Assembly (NCBI GenBank): GCA_029582155.1 | Contig: CM055902.1 | Span: forward strand, 13,732,041-13,796,040 | Reading direction: 5' to 3' | From: Panopea generosa | Lineage: Eukaryota > Mollusca > Bivalvia > Adapedonta > Hiatellidae | DNA: 64,000 nt | In this document: piece by piece, positions 37,085-50,300 of the stretch | Position numbering within the stretch: position 1 is the stretch's first letter | Layout: each line of letters opens with the position of its first letter | Translations under genes and position numbers: made by a program | Notes under the pieces: generated by a model | What the model saw: only the letters and a program-made list of their open reading frames with translations | What the model was told of the DNA's origin: nothing | Database searches by the model: none

Positions 37085-37400
37085 TAAGCATAATTTGTTT
37101 TGCCACCGAGGGTTGAAATACAATCAGACCACTTTTTCCTAAGATCCGTTAACCAATGCCTGAGCACACAACTCCGCAGGTATATGTTACCTTTCTCTCA
37201 ACGGTGATAGACGAATGGCAATAGGACACTTTGTTGTATATCAACCATTACAGTGACAATTGCCAGGTGATAGACGAATGGCAATAGGACACTTTGTTGT
37301 ATATCAACCATCACAGTGACAATTGCCAGGTGGAGATTCGAACACCCGACCTCTAGGTAGATAGTCAGATCTGCTATTGACAGATCTAACCGGGTACGTA
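37085..37400 (-). mobile_element. S5 SINE, reverse, with internal 63-bp tandem duplication
   Basis: On the minus strand: AGAGGTCGGGTGTTCGAATC (B box), then GTCCTATTGCCATTCGTC and CTGCGGAGTTGTGTGCTC. It is related to 23845-24110. The segment 37203-37328 is a 63-bp unit repeated twice with one mismatch. Confidence 0.65.
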
Positions 37401-37736
37401 TTTATAATTTTTTTTAAAAAAAGATTAGAAATTCAATGAGCAATGTTTGTCAAATCCTTCGCATGACAGCCTGTGCACGTAAATCAAAGTAATTTTCCAT
37501 TTCCCCCCATTTTATCCCCTACATTGCACATTGATTTAAAAAAAAAAGAACACTTGTGTTGCAAGAAAAAATATAGCTTTTTTAATAAATAGTGGATAGT
37601 CGAGCACTTTATACTTAAATATGACGAATTTATAATACCATTATGCATTACTCTCTTCAGACACGTGTCCCTGCAGGAATGAGGGTGGTGTTCTTCATGC
37701 ATTGCCGCCGTATGCATATTTGTTACCAAAACATGC

Positions 37737-37744
37737 TATATAAA
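37737..37744 (+). promoter_or_regulatory. TATA box of gene C
   Basis: TATATAAA in GCTATATAAACTGG, 79 bp before the ATG. The core and spacing match gene A. Confidence 0.7.
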
Positions 37745-37766
37745 CTGGTGTGCTCATAGCGCCGTA

Positions 37767-37818
37767 CAACGTACACTTCTAGCTTCACAGAGACAAAGAA
37801 GCACACTGAAAAGCTATG
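37767..37818 (+). CDS. Gene C exon 1: 5'-UTR plus ATG only
   Basis: ATG at 37816-37818 followed directly by the donor GTGAGT. The 5' end is estimated from the TATA box. Confidence 0.65.
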
Positions 37819-40800
37819 GTGAGTTACCATTTATTTAAAATAATTATATGTAGTTGAAAACAATAATACAGTCTATATAATAAAACATTGATATGTTTTT
37901 GCTTTTTTTTTTAAAAATTTTGCTTATTTTTGTATTAGAAGTAAACACACGGTGGATTATTACGAATACAGAAATCAGGATTATCAGCATAACAACATAC
38001 ATTATTAATTTTGTGTGATGAAGTGGAATTAACCATGATTTTTTTCCTCGCAGGTATAGTTATAATATTTGGTAACGAATAACTATATAGATGTAATATA
38101 CTATCCTGAGCTTCTCATCCAGTGTTAGATTTAATATTCTGTTTTGAAATTTAAAATTAAATAGATAAAAAAGTCCTTAAATGTTTTTGACATTTCATTG
38201 ACTTCTACGAAATATTTACTTGTGTATAAGCTATTTATATGATTTCACATGTTTCCATGGGAGTTAATGTGAGACAATTTTGTTGCGCTACGTTGCAAAG
38301 TGTCATTTATTCTAGGGATCAAAAACTGTTTAACCACAAGTAATAGAAATAGAAATTTTACGTAAAACGTTTATGGAATAAATTATGCAAAGAGGCGAAC
38401 ATATTTTAATTTTAAATATATATAAATATCATTTAATTCCATTCAATTTAACGGTGTTAAAAAGAGAACATAATAAAACTAATGATAAAAAATGTATAGG
38501 ATATAATTCTGACACAAAATTAAAAAAACCCTGCTTGCTAGATGTAAGTTAGATCTACATGTACTTTATTTTAGTTTGATTACATAGTAAGTTCTGATCC
38601 AAAACATCATTTTTTGTAAACAGTAATGATGTTTGATCCTAATAACAGCAAGTGAGTTATCTATACTTTATTATATCTTTATTAAAAATAATATTTTATT
38701 TTTAATCTCCATTTCTCTTTAAGTGAAAATAAAACTCTGCGCAAGATGCCAGTAGAAAATGCGCATTTTCTTCTTGAGTAATCTGTACATTTAAATAATT
38801 GATCTGATTCGATGCATGAAAACTTTCTTTCAAATATCAATTCAAAACCATAATAGTTAATTGGATTTTGTAGTTCCCGTCACAAGTTGAATCTGGCTTA
38901 ATTATTGCCTAAATATTGCGGTTTTTTTTATGAATTCAGGGATTCGGTTTTTACCATATATTCAAACATTACTCTCTTCACAAAGCATTATAGCATAAGT
39001 GATATAGATGCTTTAACAATCATTGATATTACACTATTAAACAAGACGCATTGATGTAAACTCACATATTTTGACTTTTCATATATACTACTGTACCCTT
39101 GATTTGGGTACATCTCTTTAGTGTATATATGTAGCTAGCACAATATTCTGTACGAAAAGAACCCAATGTTAAATCAGCCCTTTTACCAAGTTGTACTTTA
39201 GGTTTTACGTTTCAAATAATCTTACTTTCCAAAATATAGTTACTAAATGCTTAATTTCACTAACAATGAATAGTAAAAGCATATGCAAATAATTTCGATA
39301 ATACAAAACATAAACGAAGTTTAACTCTGAAATTAAGTTTGTCATTATCTATTTTGAAAAATCATCAATTATTACTAGAAATGATAATGATAATTATTTA
39401 TTCAACGCTATCAAAATAATACATGGATTATAACATTTATTATCTGAATAGATGTTAAGCAATTATACAAACTAAATCATCAACAAGATAATATGACAAA
39501 CCCTCAATGAACATTCACACTATGTGGTTATGTGTGCAATATGCAAATTAGCATTGATCTTTTCAGATTTAAAGCATTAACTGTGATAAGTATCAGTTAA
39601 TTAGGGGGTCAATGACAATGTTTTTGAAGTGACATTAAACATTCAATTAAACGACCTGCATACCGATAAATTATGTGTATTATGTTAATATACATGTATC
39701 TCCAAAAAACTTATTACGTGAAAATTGGTAAAAATAAATATTCGCTAGGTACGGGAATACTAGAATCCTTGAATATAAAGCAAATTGCTACAATGTATAA
39801 ATTACATCTTTTATACGATTATTGACGCGTTTATTTTATTAATGGAGTTTAACATCAGTTTTGACATATTTTTTCTAGTAAATATGTGCCAAAGTTAACG
39901 GAGGTAGACATCAGAAAGAATCCGAGTAGAATAACCGTCCTTCCATAAGTATATCAGTTAAATTTTACTTTCAGATTCTATCTATAAACAACAAAGCAAT
40001 ACTGTAATCGTTCGAATATTTATATAGGCACGCAGAACTACAAACTTCATTTATTGAAAGAAATAATAAATTAATAGATAGTCCGCTTCCTTTACTCTTC
40101 CCATAGACAAATTGACAATTGTGACGTATTTACTCCTGATAAATCTACCAGTTTACATTGTTTAAAAGATCCATCTAGGTAATAGTCATAAAACGGTGTT
40201 TTTGTGGAATTTGTCATTGGTTCGAAATTTCATGACATTATTAATTGAAATGTTTCATGTATAAAAATATTGTTTAAAGTTCTGAGTTAAAAGTGAGTTT
40301 GACATTATTTGGTAACGTCATCATGTAAAGTGGGACAGTTCTGGAAGTAAATTATTTCTTTTGTATTTTTGGTTACGGTTGTTGATTTTTATCGTTATAT
40401 TCAATAATAGTAATTATGTTAATTTTTGTGTCCATATTCGACAACCATGATTATCTATAATGCGAGTCACGTACTTATATATATAAAACCGCTAGTGGAA
40501 CATAGGGTGCCTGCATTGTATTGCTTACCTGTATTTTTTTCAAATGAACTGAAAAGCGGTGACAAATGATCTCATAATACCTTTCAATGTACTGACAGTG
40601 TACTGAAATACTTATAAGTATATTCTATTCAGTATATGTCAGCGATTTCCAGTATCGATTTAGCACGTTTATTATCATTTTAAGCGATTTTCTGAGACCT
40701 AGTGTTATAAGCATGGACAGCAAATTATAATATTTTCAGTCAGAAATTGAAGTTACTGTTAAAAGGTTAAAAAGATAGATATTGCGAAAAATGAAAATGT

Positions 40801-43800
40801 ATTGTTGGTTAATACACAAATACATAATAAAACGAAATGCATGCGGTCTCGAAAGCATAATAATTATCTTTAGATATACTTATACTGTAACGATACAGTT
40901 ATACAGTTAACTAAATAAATGAATAAATAAAACAAATTTGCAAGTAATTATAATATTGTATAAATTTATATTTTTCTACTTTCGTACCATAATAGCTTTT
41001 AAACAAGTAGTTGTTTATATAATACTGGTTACTGAATGCAGTTCGATGACTCTGACAACCTAACAGACGAACTTTTGACAACGAAATGCGCATCTTCAGT
41101 AATCCTGTTGTTCAGAATTATTGAACATGTTTGATACCGCTAATACTAATTGAATAAAATGATAATAAACTTCATTATGGTTTGTAAAATTATACGTATA
41201 ATGTGTCATAAATGTCATTAAGGCGTCACGCTCTACTAAAATAAATTGCGCAATATGTCAGACGCTTAGACCAAATAAACTTTTATACAACATACAACTA
41301 AATAACACACAAAACAATAGTATAATCAAACCTTATATTAAATGGGAATTAGAAGATACCAACATTAACTGGAAAGTTGAACACACCGTACCTTTCAGAT
41401 CACTAATAAATACAATCTTACGCGCTTTTCAATACAAATATATAATTCGAATTATACCTAACAACCAATTTTTGTATAAAGGCAACATATGTTATACAAA
41501 TTTATGTGATTTTTGTGCTATGAATGTTGGAACAAACATACATCTATTTTGGGAATGTCAACTTTCTAGAGCTTTCTGGACATATCTTGAAGTATATCTT
41601 AAAGAAAAACAGTTAACAATAAAGTTGAATTATATGGTAATATCTCTTGGATGTACTAAATAGAGCATTCATTCAAATATGTTCAATACTATATTGATTT
41701 ATTCTAAATATTTCATTTACAAAAACAAGTATGCAAAAATAATTCCCATGTTTATTGAATTTATAAAATATTTCCAACACATAGATAATATAGAGAGAAT
41801 AATTTCAATGACAAAAGAAAAAATTGGACAACATAACGTAAAATAGGACAAATTACAATTAAATTAATGACATCAACATACTAATTGCAGACGTAGAGTG
41901 TTAAGTTCCATCTTCTCTTTATTCTAACTCCCTTCTCTTATCTACTACCCTTTCTTTCATTCTACATAAGCCAACTTGTTATTCATTTTATACATAAAAG
42001 TATTAGTTAATATAACACATTGTGACATTGCTTAACTAAAAGACAGTAAATATATTAGAAAAATGCAAAACAAACAAATATTTTTTTATATTTTAAACAA
42101 TTATAAATTAAGAAATTTTATTATTATGAAAAGATTTCAATTTAAAAAAAAAGAACACGACGTGATATCTTATTAAATAAAAACGTAATAAGTTATTTTT
42201 TTTAGGATCGACTCTCTGCAACGTTTTGTGTATGCCTTTGCTTGATCGGTTTATTCAACTATTCTTCTGCAGCAGGTAAGTGTTTGTGTCTTTATTTTAT
42301 GATCAAACGATTTCTTCGTGTGCTGTATAACGTGTTACACTTATTCGGTTTGTTGAAGGTCTGTATTTAAGCAATGCTTTTGTAGGCAGGTAAAAAACTA
42401 CTTGATATATGTCAAAGTACTGATTTACGTAAATGTAGATGGCCGTGTGGGTAAAGATATGGGAACTGGTTATGAACGCGAACGGTGAAAGCTTAATTGA
42501 TTATGTTATAATATCTAACGAGTTGTTTAAACTGGCTGGACAGTTTGTAGTTCATGATTTTCATCACATTCTCCTATACAAGTCAGTCTTAAAATTCAAA
42601 ATACTAAAGCAGGTAACGATGATAGTAATATAAAGTGGAAAAATAAAAACGTTTGAATGACAATAAGAATATTCAATATAGGGATTAATTCATTATTGAT
42701 TCGTAGAAATTGTTGATAACATTATTACCGAAAATATAAATTGTAATGAGGAAATTGATACATTCGCTAAGACCCTATACAAATGTTCATTTACTATATT
42801 CGGTGTGACATATAATAGTACTTAAAAACCAATAATCCGTGGTTCACGAGTGATTGTTATATTGCACGTGCGGAATTGTGACAGGAGAACAAAGCGTATC
42901 GTAAATAAATAGGTCATTTGATACATGTATTGCACTTGCCGGTACATGTAAGCGGCGTCATAACCAAAAGATCATTAATTCGTCTAGATACAGATTTACT
43001 GTTAAGTAAAAAATGTATTCCACAATTTATCATAAAGTAATCCAAAAAAATTGTAGACGGAAGTTAGGCGAATAAAGGGGAATCTGTAGTAACCTAGTTG
43101 TAACTTGAGTGCCGACGATTTTTAAAAAATTGTTTTCTGCAGAAGATATGTTTAATAAAAGAGATGTTATTAATAGATTGTTTGCTGCAGATCACATTTT
43201 ACGTAATGTCGAACAATTAGACAGTTTATGTACTTTATACGTTGTTAATAAGGCTATATTATCCCTTAAAAGACAAACGAGTGCTGGATTCAATTTATCA
43301 CTTCCGGTAATACTTATTGACGTGATCAACATATTATAACCTATGTTATGTTAATTATTTAAGTACATGATTGGAAAGGGTATGTACCAAGATTTTTGAA
43401 CTAATGGTATCATTATACCAGTGCCAAAACGGGGTGATTTAAACGATGCAAATAACTATCGATAACTATTTTCTAATTTACCTGATGTAAGGTTAAGAAA
43501 ATGGGCTAACGAAAATAATATCATAACCGATTCCCAATTTGGCTTCAGAAAAAGGAAAAGCACTGTTGATTGTTGTTTTGTTTTACAATGTGTAATAGAT
43601 CAATTATATGGGAAAAGAAAATAAAACTTTACTATTCTTTCATCGACTTCCGTAAAGCCTTTGACCTTGTGTAAAGAGATGAAATCTGGTTAAAATTAAT
43701 TGATTATGGTGTTTTTACAAAAAATGGTTACTAGGTTGACAACAATGTATGCTAGTGTTAAATCTGTGTGAAGGTTTATTTATCATTAAGTAATTTTATG

Positions 43801-46800
43801 ATAGTTACATTGGCGTGAAACAAGGTGAATCATTGTCTCCCTTGTTGTGTATTTTATATATAAATGATATGAATGAAACATTAAATAACAGCACATTTGA
43901 TACTGTTACAATAGATGAATTATAATTATTTCTATTATTATTTTTTGAGGATCCGTTCTGTTTTCTTACTCAAAGGAAGGACTGCAATCATTACTTGATC
44001 AATTATATATTTATAGTAAACAAATGGGGGAATAAGAATAAACACTGATAAAACCGTTGCCATGATTTCTAAAACTGGAACAAGATTGAAAATGTTGATA
44101 TATTTTATGACGGTAATAGGATAAATAATGTTAAAAATGTGTACATATTCAGGAATCACATTATCCGCTAATGATTCGTTTTATCAAGCACATCAAGCAA
44201 TGAAAGCGCTATTTTCACTAAATTCCTTGTCTAATAGTATAGGAGTATTATTTTAGTAAGCTGTATGTATACGATTTTTACATCAAAATTAAATAAGAGA
44301 ATCGTTAAGTTTTGTTACTAATCAAATACAATTACTGATTCATAGTTTAGTTTTTTCAAAGAGAACTAGGCAATCGATACAGTTCCCCTTGAAAAATTCG
44401 AAAAATAAAGTTGTTTGATACAATGGTTGCTCCTATTTTAAACTATAGTTCCGAAATATGTTTTTTTATAAAGCGCCTAATATTAAACGCGTCCATGTTA
44501 AATTTTTAAAATAAAAATTAGGAGTAAGAAGTCTAATTATGCTATATATGGTGAAATTAGGTAGATTGTCGTTTTCTGTCATGAGACGGATTAGAATAAT
44601 AAAATATTAGATTAAAGAGATGAAAAACCCTGATAGTTTAATGAGTAAAGTTTTTAATAATGATATAGATGCAAATGGTAAAATACTGGATAAATGTTCA
44701 TGGTCATATAAAGTAAAGTATTAATGCTGATATAACAAATATCCAAAATTGATAGTTATTGAAAGAATAAATGACCAGTATTTACAATCATGGTACTCAC
44801 AAGTATATGCATCGCCTAAACTTGAAAGTTATAAAATGTTCAAAACTGTATATAAGCTGAAAAATATATTTGTTCAGTTAGTACTGATAATCAGAGAAAA
44901 GCATTAACACGTTTATGATGCTCTGCACACAAAGTAGCTGTAGAAGAAGGTATATTTCGTAATATAGATCGTAATTTAAGAGTGTGTCCATTTTAATATA
45001 ATTGTATAATTGAGTATCTTTTTCTAATGATTTGTCCAAAATATAGAATGTTACGTAAAGAATATTTGCCTAAGTATTATTGCTCCTTTTCAACAAAACA
45101 AAATATTATTTTACTGATGAAATCTGATCATTTGGGTTTGCTAAAAAGATTAGCTATGTATGTATAATTTCGCAAATGAAATAAGAATTAAAGTTGATAA
45201 GTACAAAATAATGAATAACAACTGAAAATATATTTACTATTTTAGATGATGTTGAACTATTTTACATAATAACTACTTGTATGTATTTTACTTTGCACTG
45301 TATGTCTATTATGTGTCAAAATGTAATTTAACAATATGCTGTGCCTAGTATATACATATTGGTAGCCCAATCGGTATATTTCTCTTTTATTTTTTTCCCA
45401 AACAACCTTAAATCATTTCATAATCCAACAGGGAATCCATATAATACCATGCTACCACACGCGAACTTCAAGTTCACAATGATTTATCAGAATGCGTAAT
45501 TTACGTTGAACAGCATAAACCTTGAATTGAATTAAATAAAACTTTTTTTGCATTTTGTGTTGAACATACACCTAGATTGAAATGGTATTTTGTTTGTTAG
45601 AGAAAAAGCATTGATAGGTCTAGCATTGACTTGATTACCAGCTTTTGGACATCTGATGCAGTTATATTGGCATTGTTGTTTACATTTAAGGGAGAAGGGG
45701 GAGGGGGGGGGGGGGGGGCTTGTGATAACTAGAGTTTTGTAAAATTTGGGGGTGGGGTGGGGGTAGGTCGGTGTGGGCTTGTGATAATTAGAGATTTGCA
45801 AAATTTGTAACATATTTCTGTGCTCATGTTTTGAAAGTTCAGCATCAAAGTGAGAAATGGACTGTATGATTTTTGTGTCCAGTTATTTTCATGGGCAATA
45901 TTATGACAGTTGGTTTCCTCAGGATATGGTTGGTGACCCTGTATCAGCATTGGCAGTTGCTTCCTTGATGAGGGTTCCAACAGTCATTTTGCCCATTGAC
46001 TTGCGATAATACCTGATATAGTTATATATTAACTTTAATAGCTGTATATTCTTTATTATATTCTATAAATCTATAAATAAAGTAATTTGCCTGTTACACT
46101 ACTTATTTAATTTATTTTTTTTCTAGTTTTACAAGTTCCATGTCTCAGTTATGTTATTATAACATTTATTTTCAATTAATGTGTGTAAGAGATCACTCAC
46201 CAGGGTTCATCAACAGATCCCGAGAGTCTTTGCTGCTGAATAGGGGTCAGGAAATATAGACCGTCACCAGACATCATGTTTCTTGATCTCCTTTAAATGT
46301 ATTTGCTCATAATGCTTCAATGGGTTTCTTTAATTAAACATATTCAACTTGTTTAAATTCAACTAGATGTGTACAATAGTTTATCACAATAATGTCAATA
46401 TTTTAAGAAAAACAATTTTTTAACAGAACTTTTTATATATCTAAATTAAGATCTACTTAATTGATTATACAGTATAGTTTATTTCATTCAAGAGTAGATA
46501 AGAATAAACAAGCTGAAAAAAAAAGAAACATGAAACTGAATACATATTCACGTCGTGATTGAATTTAACAATACTATAAATGTTATTGATACTACTTTCA
46601 CTGGTTCTTCAATTACCAGTGTCTCTAGCAATACCACATTCACTAGCACTACCCTATCACAACCATTTTAACTGCACTACCACTTTCATGTTTATTACCA
46701 CTGTCCACCACTACTACTATTACTATTACAACTCCACCTCCTACTTCTACTACAACTATCATTATTGTAACGGTTACTACTACCACTGCTATTACTACTA

Positions 46801-46905
46801 TTACTACTACTACAACTAGTACTTCTACTACTACTTCTACAATTATTATTATTATTATCGTTACTACTACTACTATTACTATTACTACTACTACTACTAC
46901 TACTT

Positions 46906-46938
<33 letters not shown>

Positions 46939-46950
46939 ATACTAATACTT

Positions 46951-46983
<33 letters not shown>

Positions 46984-47309
46984 ATATTTCTTCTACTACT
47001 GCTACTATTATCATAGTTGTTATCGTTACTACTACTACTATTATTATTACTACTACTACTACTACTACTTCTATTACTAGTACTAGTACTTCTACTTCTA
47101 CTACTACAACTATTATAATTATTATCGTTACTACTTCTACTACTTCTACAACTACTACTTCTACTTCTACTACTGCTACTACTACTTCTACTACTACTAC
47201 AACTACTACTTCTACTACTACTACTACTACTACTACTAGTAGTACTTCTACTACTTCTACTAAAACTATTATTATTGTTATCGTTACTACTACTACTACA
47301 ACAACAACA

Positions 47310-47349
<40 letters not shown>

Positions 47350-50300
47350 GTAGTAGTAGTACTTCTACTACTACTACTACTACTACAACTATTATTATTG
47401 TTATCGTTACTTCTACTACTTCTACTACCACTACTTCTACTAATACTACTACTAGTACTTCTACTATTACTACTACTACTATTTCTACTACTACTATTAC
47501 TACTACTTCTACTACTACTATTACTTCTACAACTATTCCTACTACTACTTCTACTACTACTTCTAGTACTTCTATTTCTTCTACTTGTATGTCTACTACT
47601 TCTACTACTACTACTACTACTACTACTGCTACAACTACTACTGGTATTTCTACTATAACTACTACTACTACTACAACAACTACTACTACTACTACTACCA
47701 CTACAACTACTACTTCTACTACTACTACTAGCATTCAACTATTACTTCTTTTGCTACTACTACTATTACTACTACTACTATTATAATATTACTATTGCTA
47801 CTACTATTATGTAAATTCATATCCATCGAGATGTCAAAATATGGTATGACTGGTTGTACATTTATTCTTTTATTTTGTATTTGTTGGAAGAAGTGAATAT
47901 AGCTTGGTCATAACTATAAAACAATAAGTGACAAAATATATAAGAATACAACACATTTTGCGCATCTTATTCGGAAACATTGTACCGAAGTGCTGGTTTA
48001 TCACAAAGATATAGTCATAACACGAATATATGGGAAAACACTATAAATTAATGGACATTTCTGAAATAATTTCGAAAATAAGTTTTTGCTGAGTAAATTA
48101 GAACAATAACAAAAATATGACTAGTAGTTTCTAGTATTCGACATTTACGCAAAAGACTATATATTATAGATGTTTTGAAAATATTATATAAGTTTAATAA
48201 TGTGCATAGCATAACACCGTACCTATACAGGTTTTTTTTGCGAGTTCAATCCACTTCCATTATACCAACAGCTGCAAAATGAAGACATGCTTTTGATAAC
48301 ACAATTAAAGATGCACCTATAATTTTAACCTTGTAGTCGCAGCATTTATAGGTATTTTAACCCAAATATATATATTTGGCCCGCTGTCACACACAGATAT
48401 TTATATGAGAAGTAAGCTAGGGCTATATCACAAAAAAACGAGCTTATATTGTTACTTTATATCATATAAACATGTAATTTTAATAAGGTGCACATTATAA
48501 CTCTCGATTCCCATCAAGTATATTACATGTAACAGTTGAAAAATAGAGACATGCTTTTGATAATATAATTATGATTGCATATATGAAAATACTTCGTATA
48601 AATGTTTGTTTTGATAATATAACTACATAGTACATTTGATAAAAGTCCATAAACCATGTCAATACTATTATGAGTACATTGTATAAACAAAAATATAAGG
48701 CATATTTTGACATTTCAGGTCACGTATATTAACTAGCAAATGAATCCTAATTTAAAATAACATATATCTTTGACGTTGTTGTTGTACCTTTATTCATTTA
48801 CAAAGTATGATTGACGTAAGGTACATATTGAAAACGCATTTCTGACGAATTAAAAATAATTAAAGTTAACATGAAAAGATAGCATTTGGCAATACACAGC
48901 TATTCAACCAATGCTTCGCAATTGATTAACATAGGTTCTAATTTGAATGTTATTATTTGTGTTGAATTGGAAAGAGAAACAATGTTTGAGCAGACACTAT
49001 ATAAGACATTAATTACATCATTTACACGACATTTATTTTATTTAAAAGGCACATTAATGATTGTCCGATTGGTCTTACTGAAATATGATACAAAATTCAA
49101 AATACCAATCACAATCGACTTCAAGTTTATGCCAGTTAGATATCTAACGTCACAGTGTCATATCTTATATAATGTATTATTTGCATAATATTTGGTATAC
49201 GATCATGTTTAGATATACCTTAAATTTATATTTTACCTGTCAACTTTTAATAAATGTGTACATATATTATCTTTCAACTATGGAAATTATGTCCATATGG
49301 CTTTTATCAACCAAATTCAACATATATTATAAGGTAGGGAAAATGATTATCTTAATATTTATTATATAATTAACTTATATAATGCGGCATCGTATTTTGC
49401 GCATAGTGTAAAATAGCATTAGATATGTTCTTTTTTTTAATATATTACGTAAAAAGTTTGGTGAACGCATGCATTATAATCTGCTTAATGATTTTTCGGA
49501 TTTGTTATCTTCTAACCTACATCCACTTCCCCTAAATTCTGTCCAGCATACCTTATTATGACTCAAAATGGATTCAAGATCAATTTGGAGAAATGCATTT
49601 GACACGACACGCTTGCCAACTAAATTTTTATGATATAAGTATATCTATTCCAAATATTGTCAGGTGTTAATTTGAAACAGTTAGTACTACAATCTTCTTT
49701 TCATAAGGCACTGTGTATTATATCGCTTAAATGGATAACTCCCGATTAAAAGTACGATTATACATTCTTACATAAAAAAACGAAAAACAAATCAGCTACA
49801 TTGCTTGATTTCGTTTTACTTTAAACTTCTTTTAAACAGGTTTTCACTTTAAAAGGTTTAACAGTTATCCTAAAAAACTCGTCAGATTGCACGCATATGT
49901 TCGGTGTATTTGTAATTGATATTTGCAGCAGACTCATGTCATCTATCCCCTTACCATCCTTACCATTACGTCCATCCTCATATGCAATCATAGAACTGCC
50001 CCTGTTACTTAATATACTTTCCTGTCTAGCACACGGAGCGACATGCACGGAAGACGGAGACTGTACCGGTGAACACCAAGTGTGTGGAGATGGGGATACA
50101 AAAACATGTGTCTGTGATGCTGGATATTACCATGAAAGTCCAAATTGCGTTACCGGTAAGTAAATTAAAGAATTGATGTAGTTAATGCTAACAAATACTA
50201 TAACGGTAGTCTCTGAGGTGTACCTCCACCAATGAAAATTAATATACCACACATAACCTGAAATGATTTGAAAATGGCATTAAATCCCATTAAAAAAACT

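Noticed and set aside
46695-47738. Long minus-strand open frames of 347 and 250 codons (poly-Ser, poly-Val)
   Set aside because: They are translations of the ACT repeat; all frames through it stay open and no splice or start context supports a protein.
47275-47786. Plus-strand poly-Leu and poly-Thr frames
   Set aside because: Same repeat artefact.
48886-49188. 100-codon frame in duplication copy 1, partly kept in copy 2 (52388)
   Set aside because: Similarity only reflects the DNA duplication; starts and ends differ and no domain is visible.
49897-50029. Upstream extension of the gene C exon 3 frame with its own Met and hydrophobic stretch
   Set aside because: In duplication copy 2 the matching stretch is not kept as the same frame, while the acceptor and phase match the family pattern.
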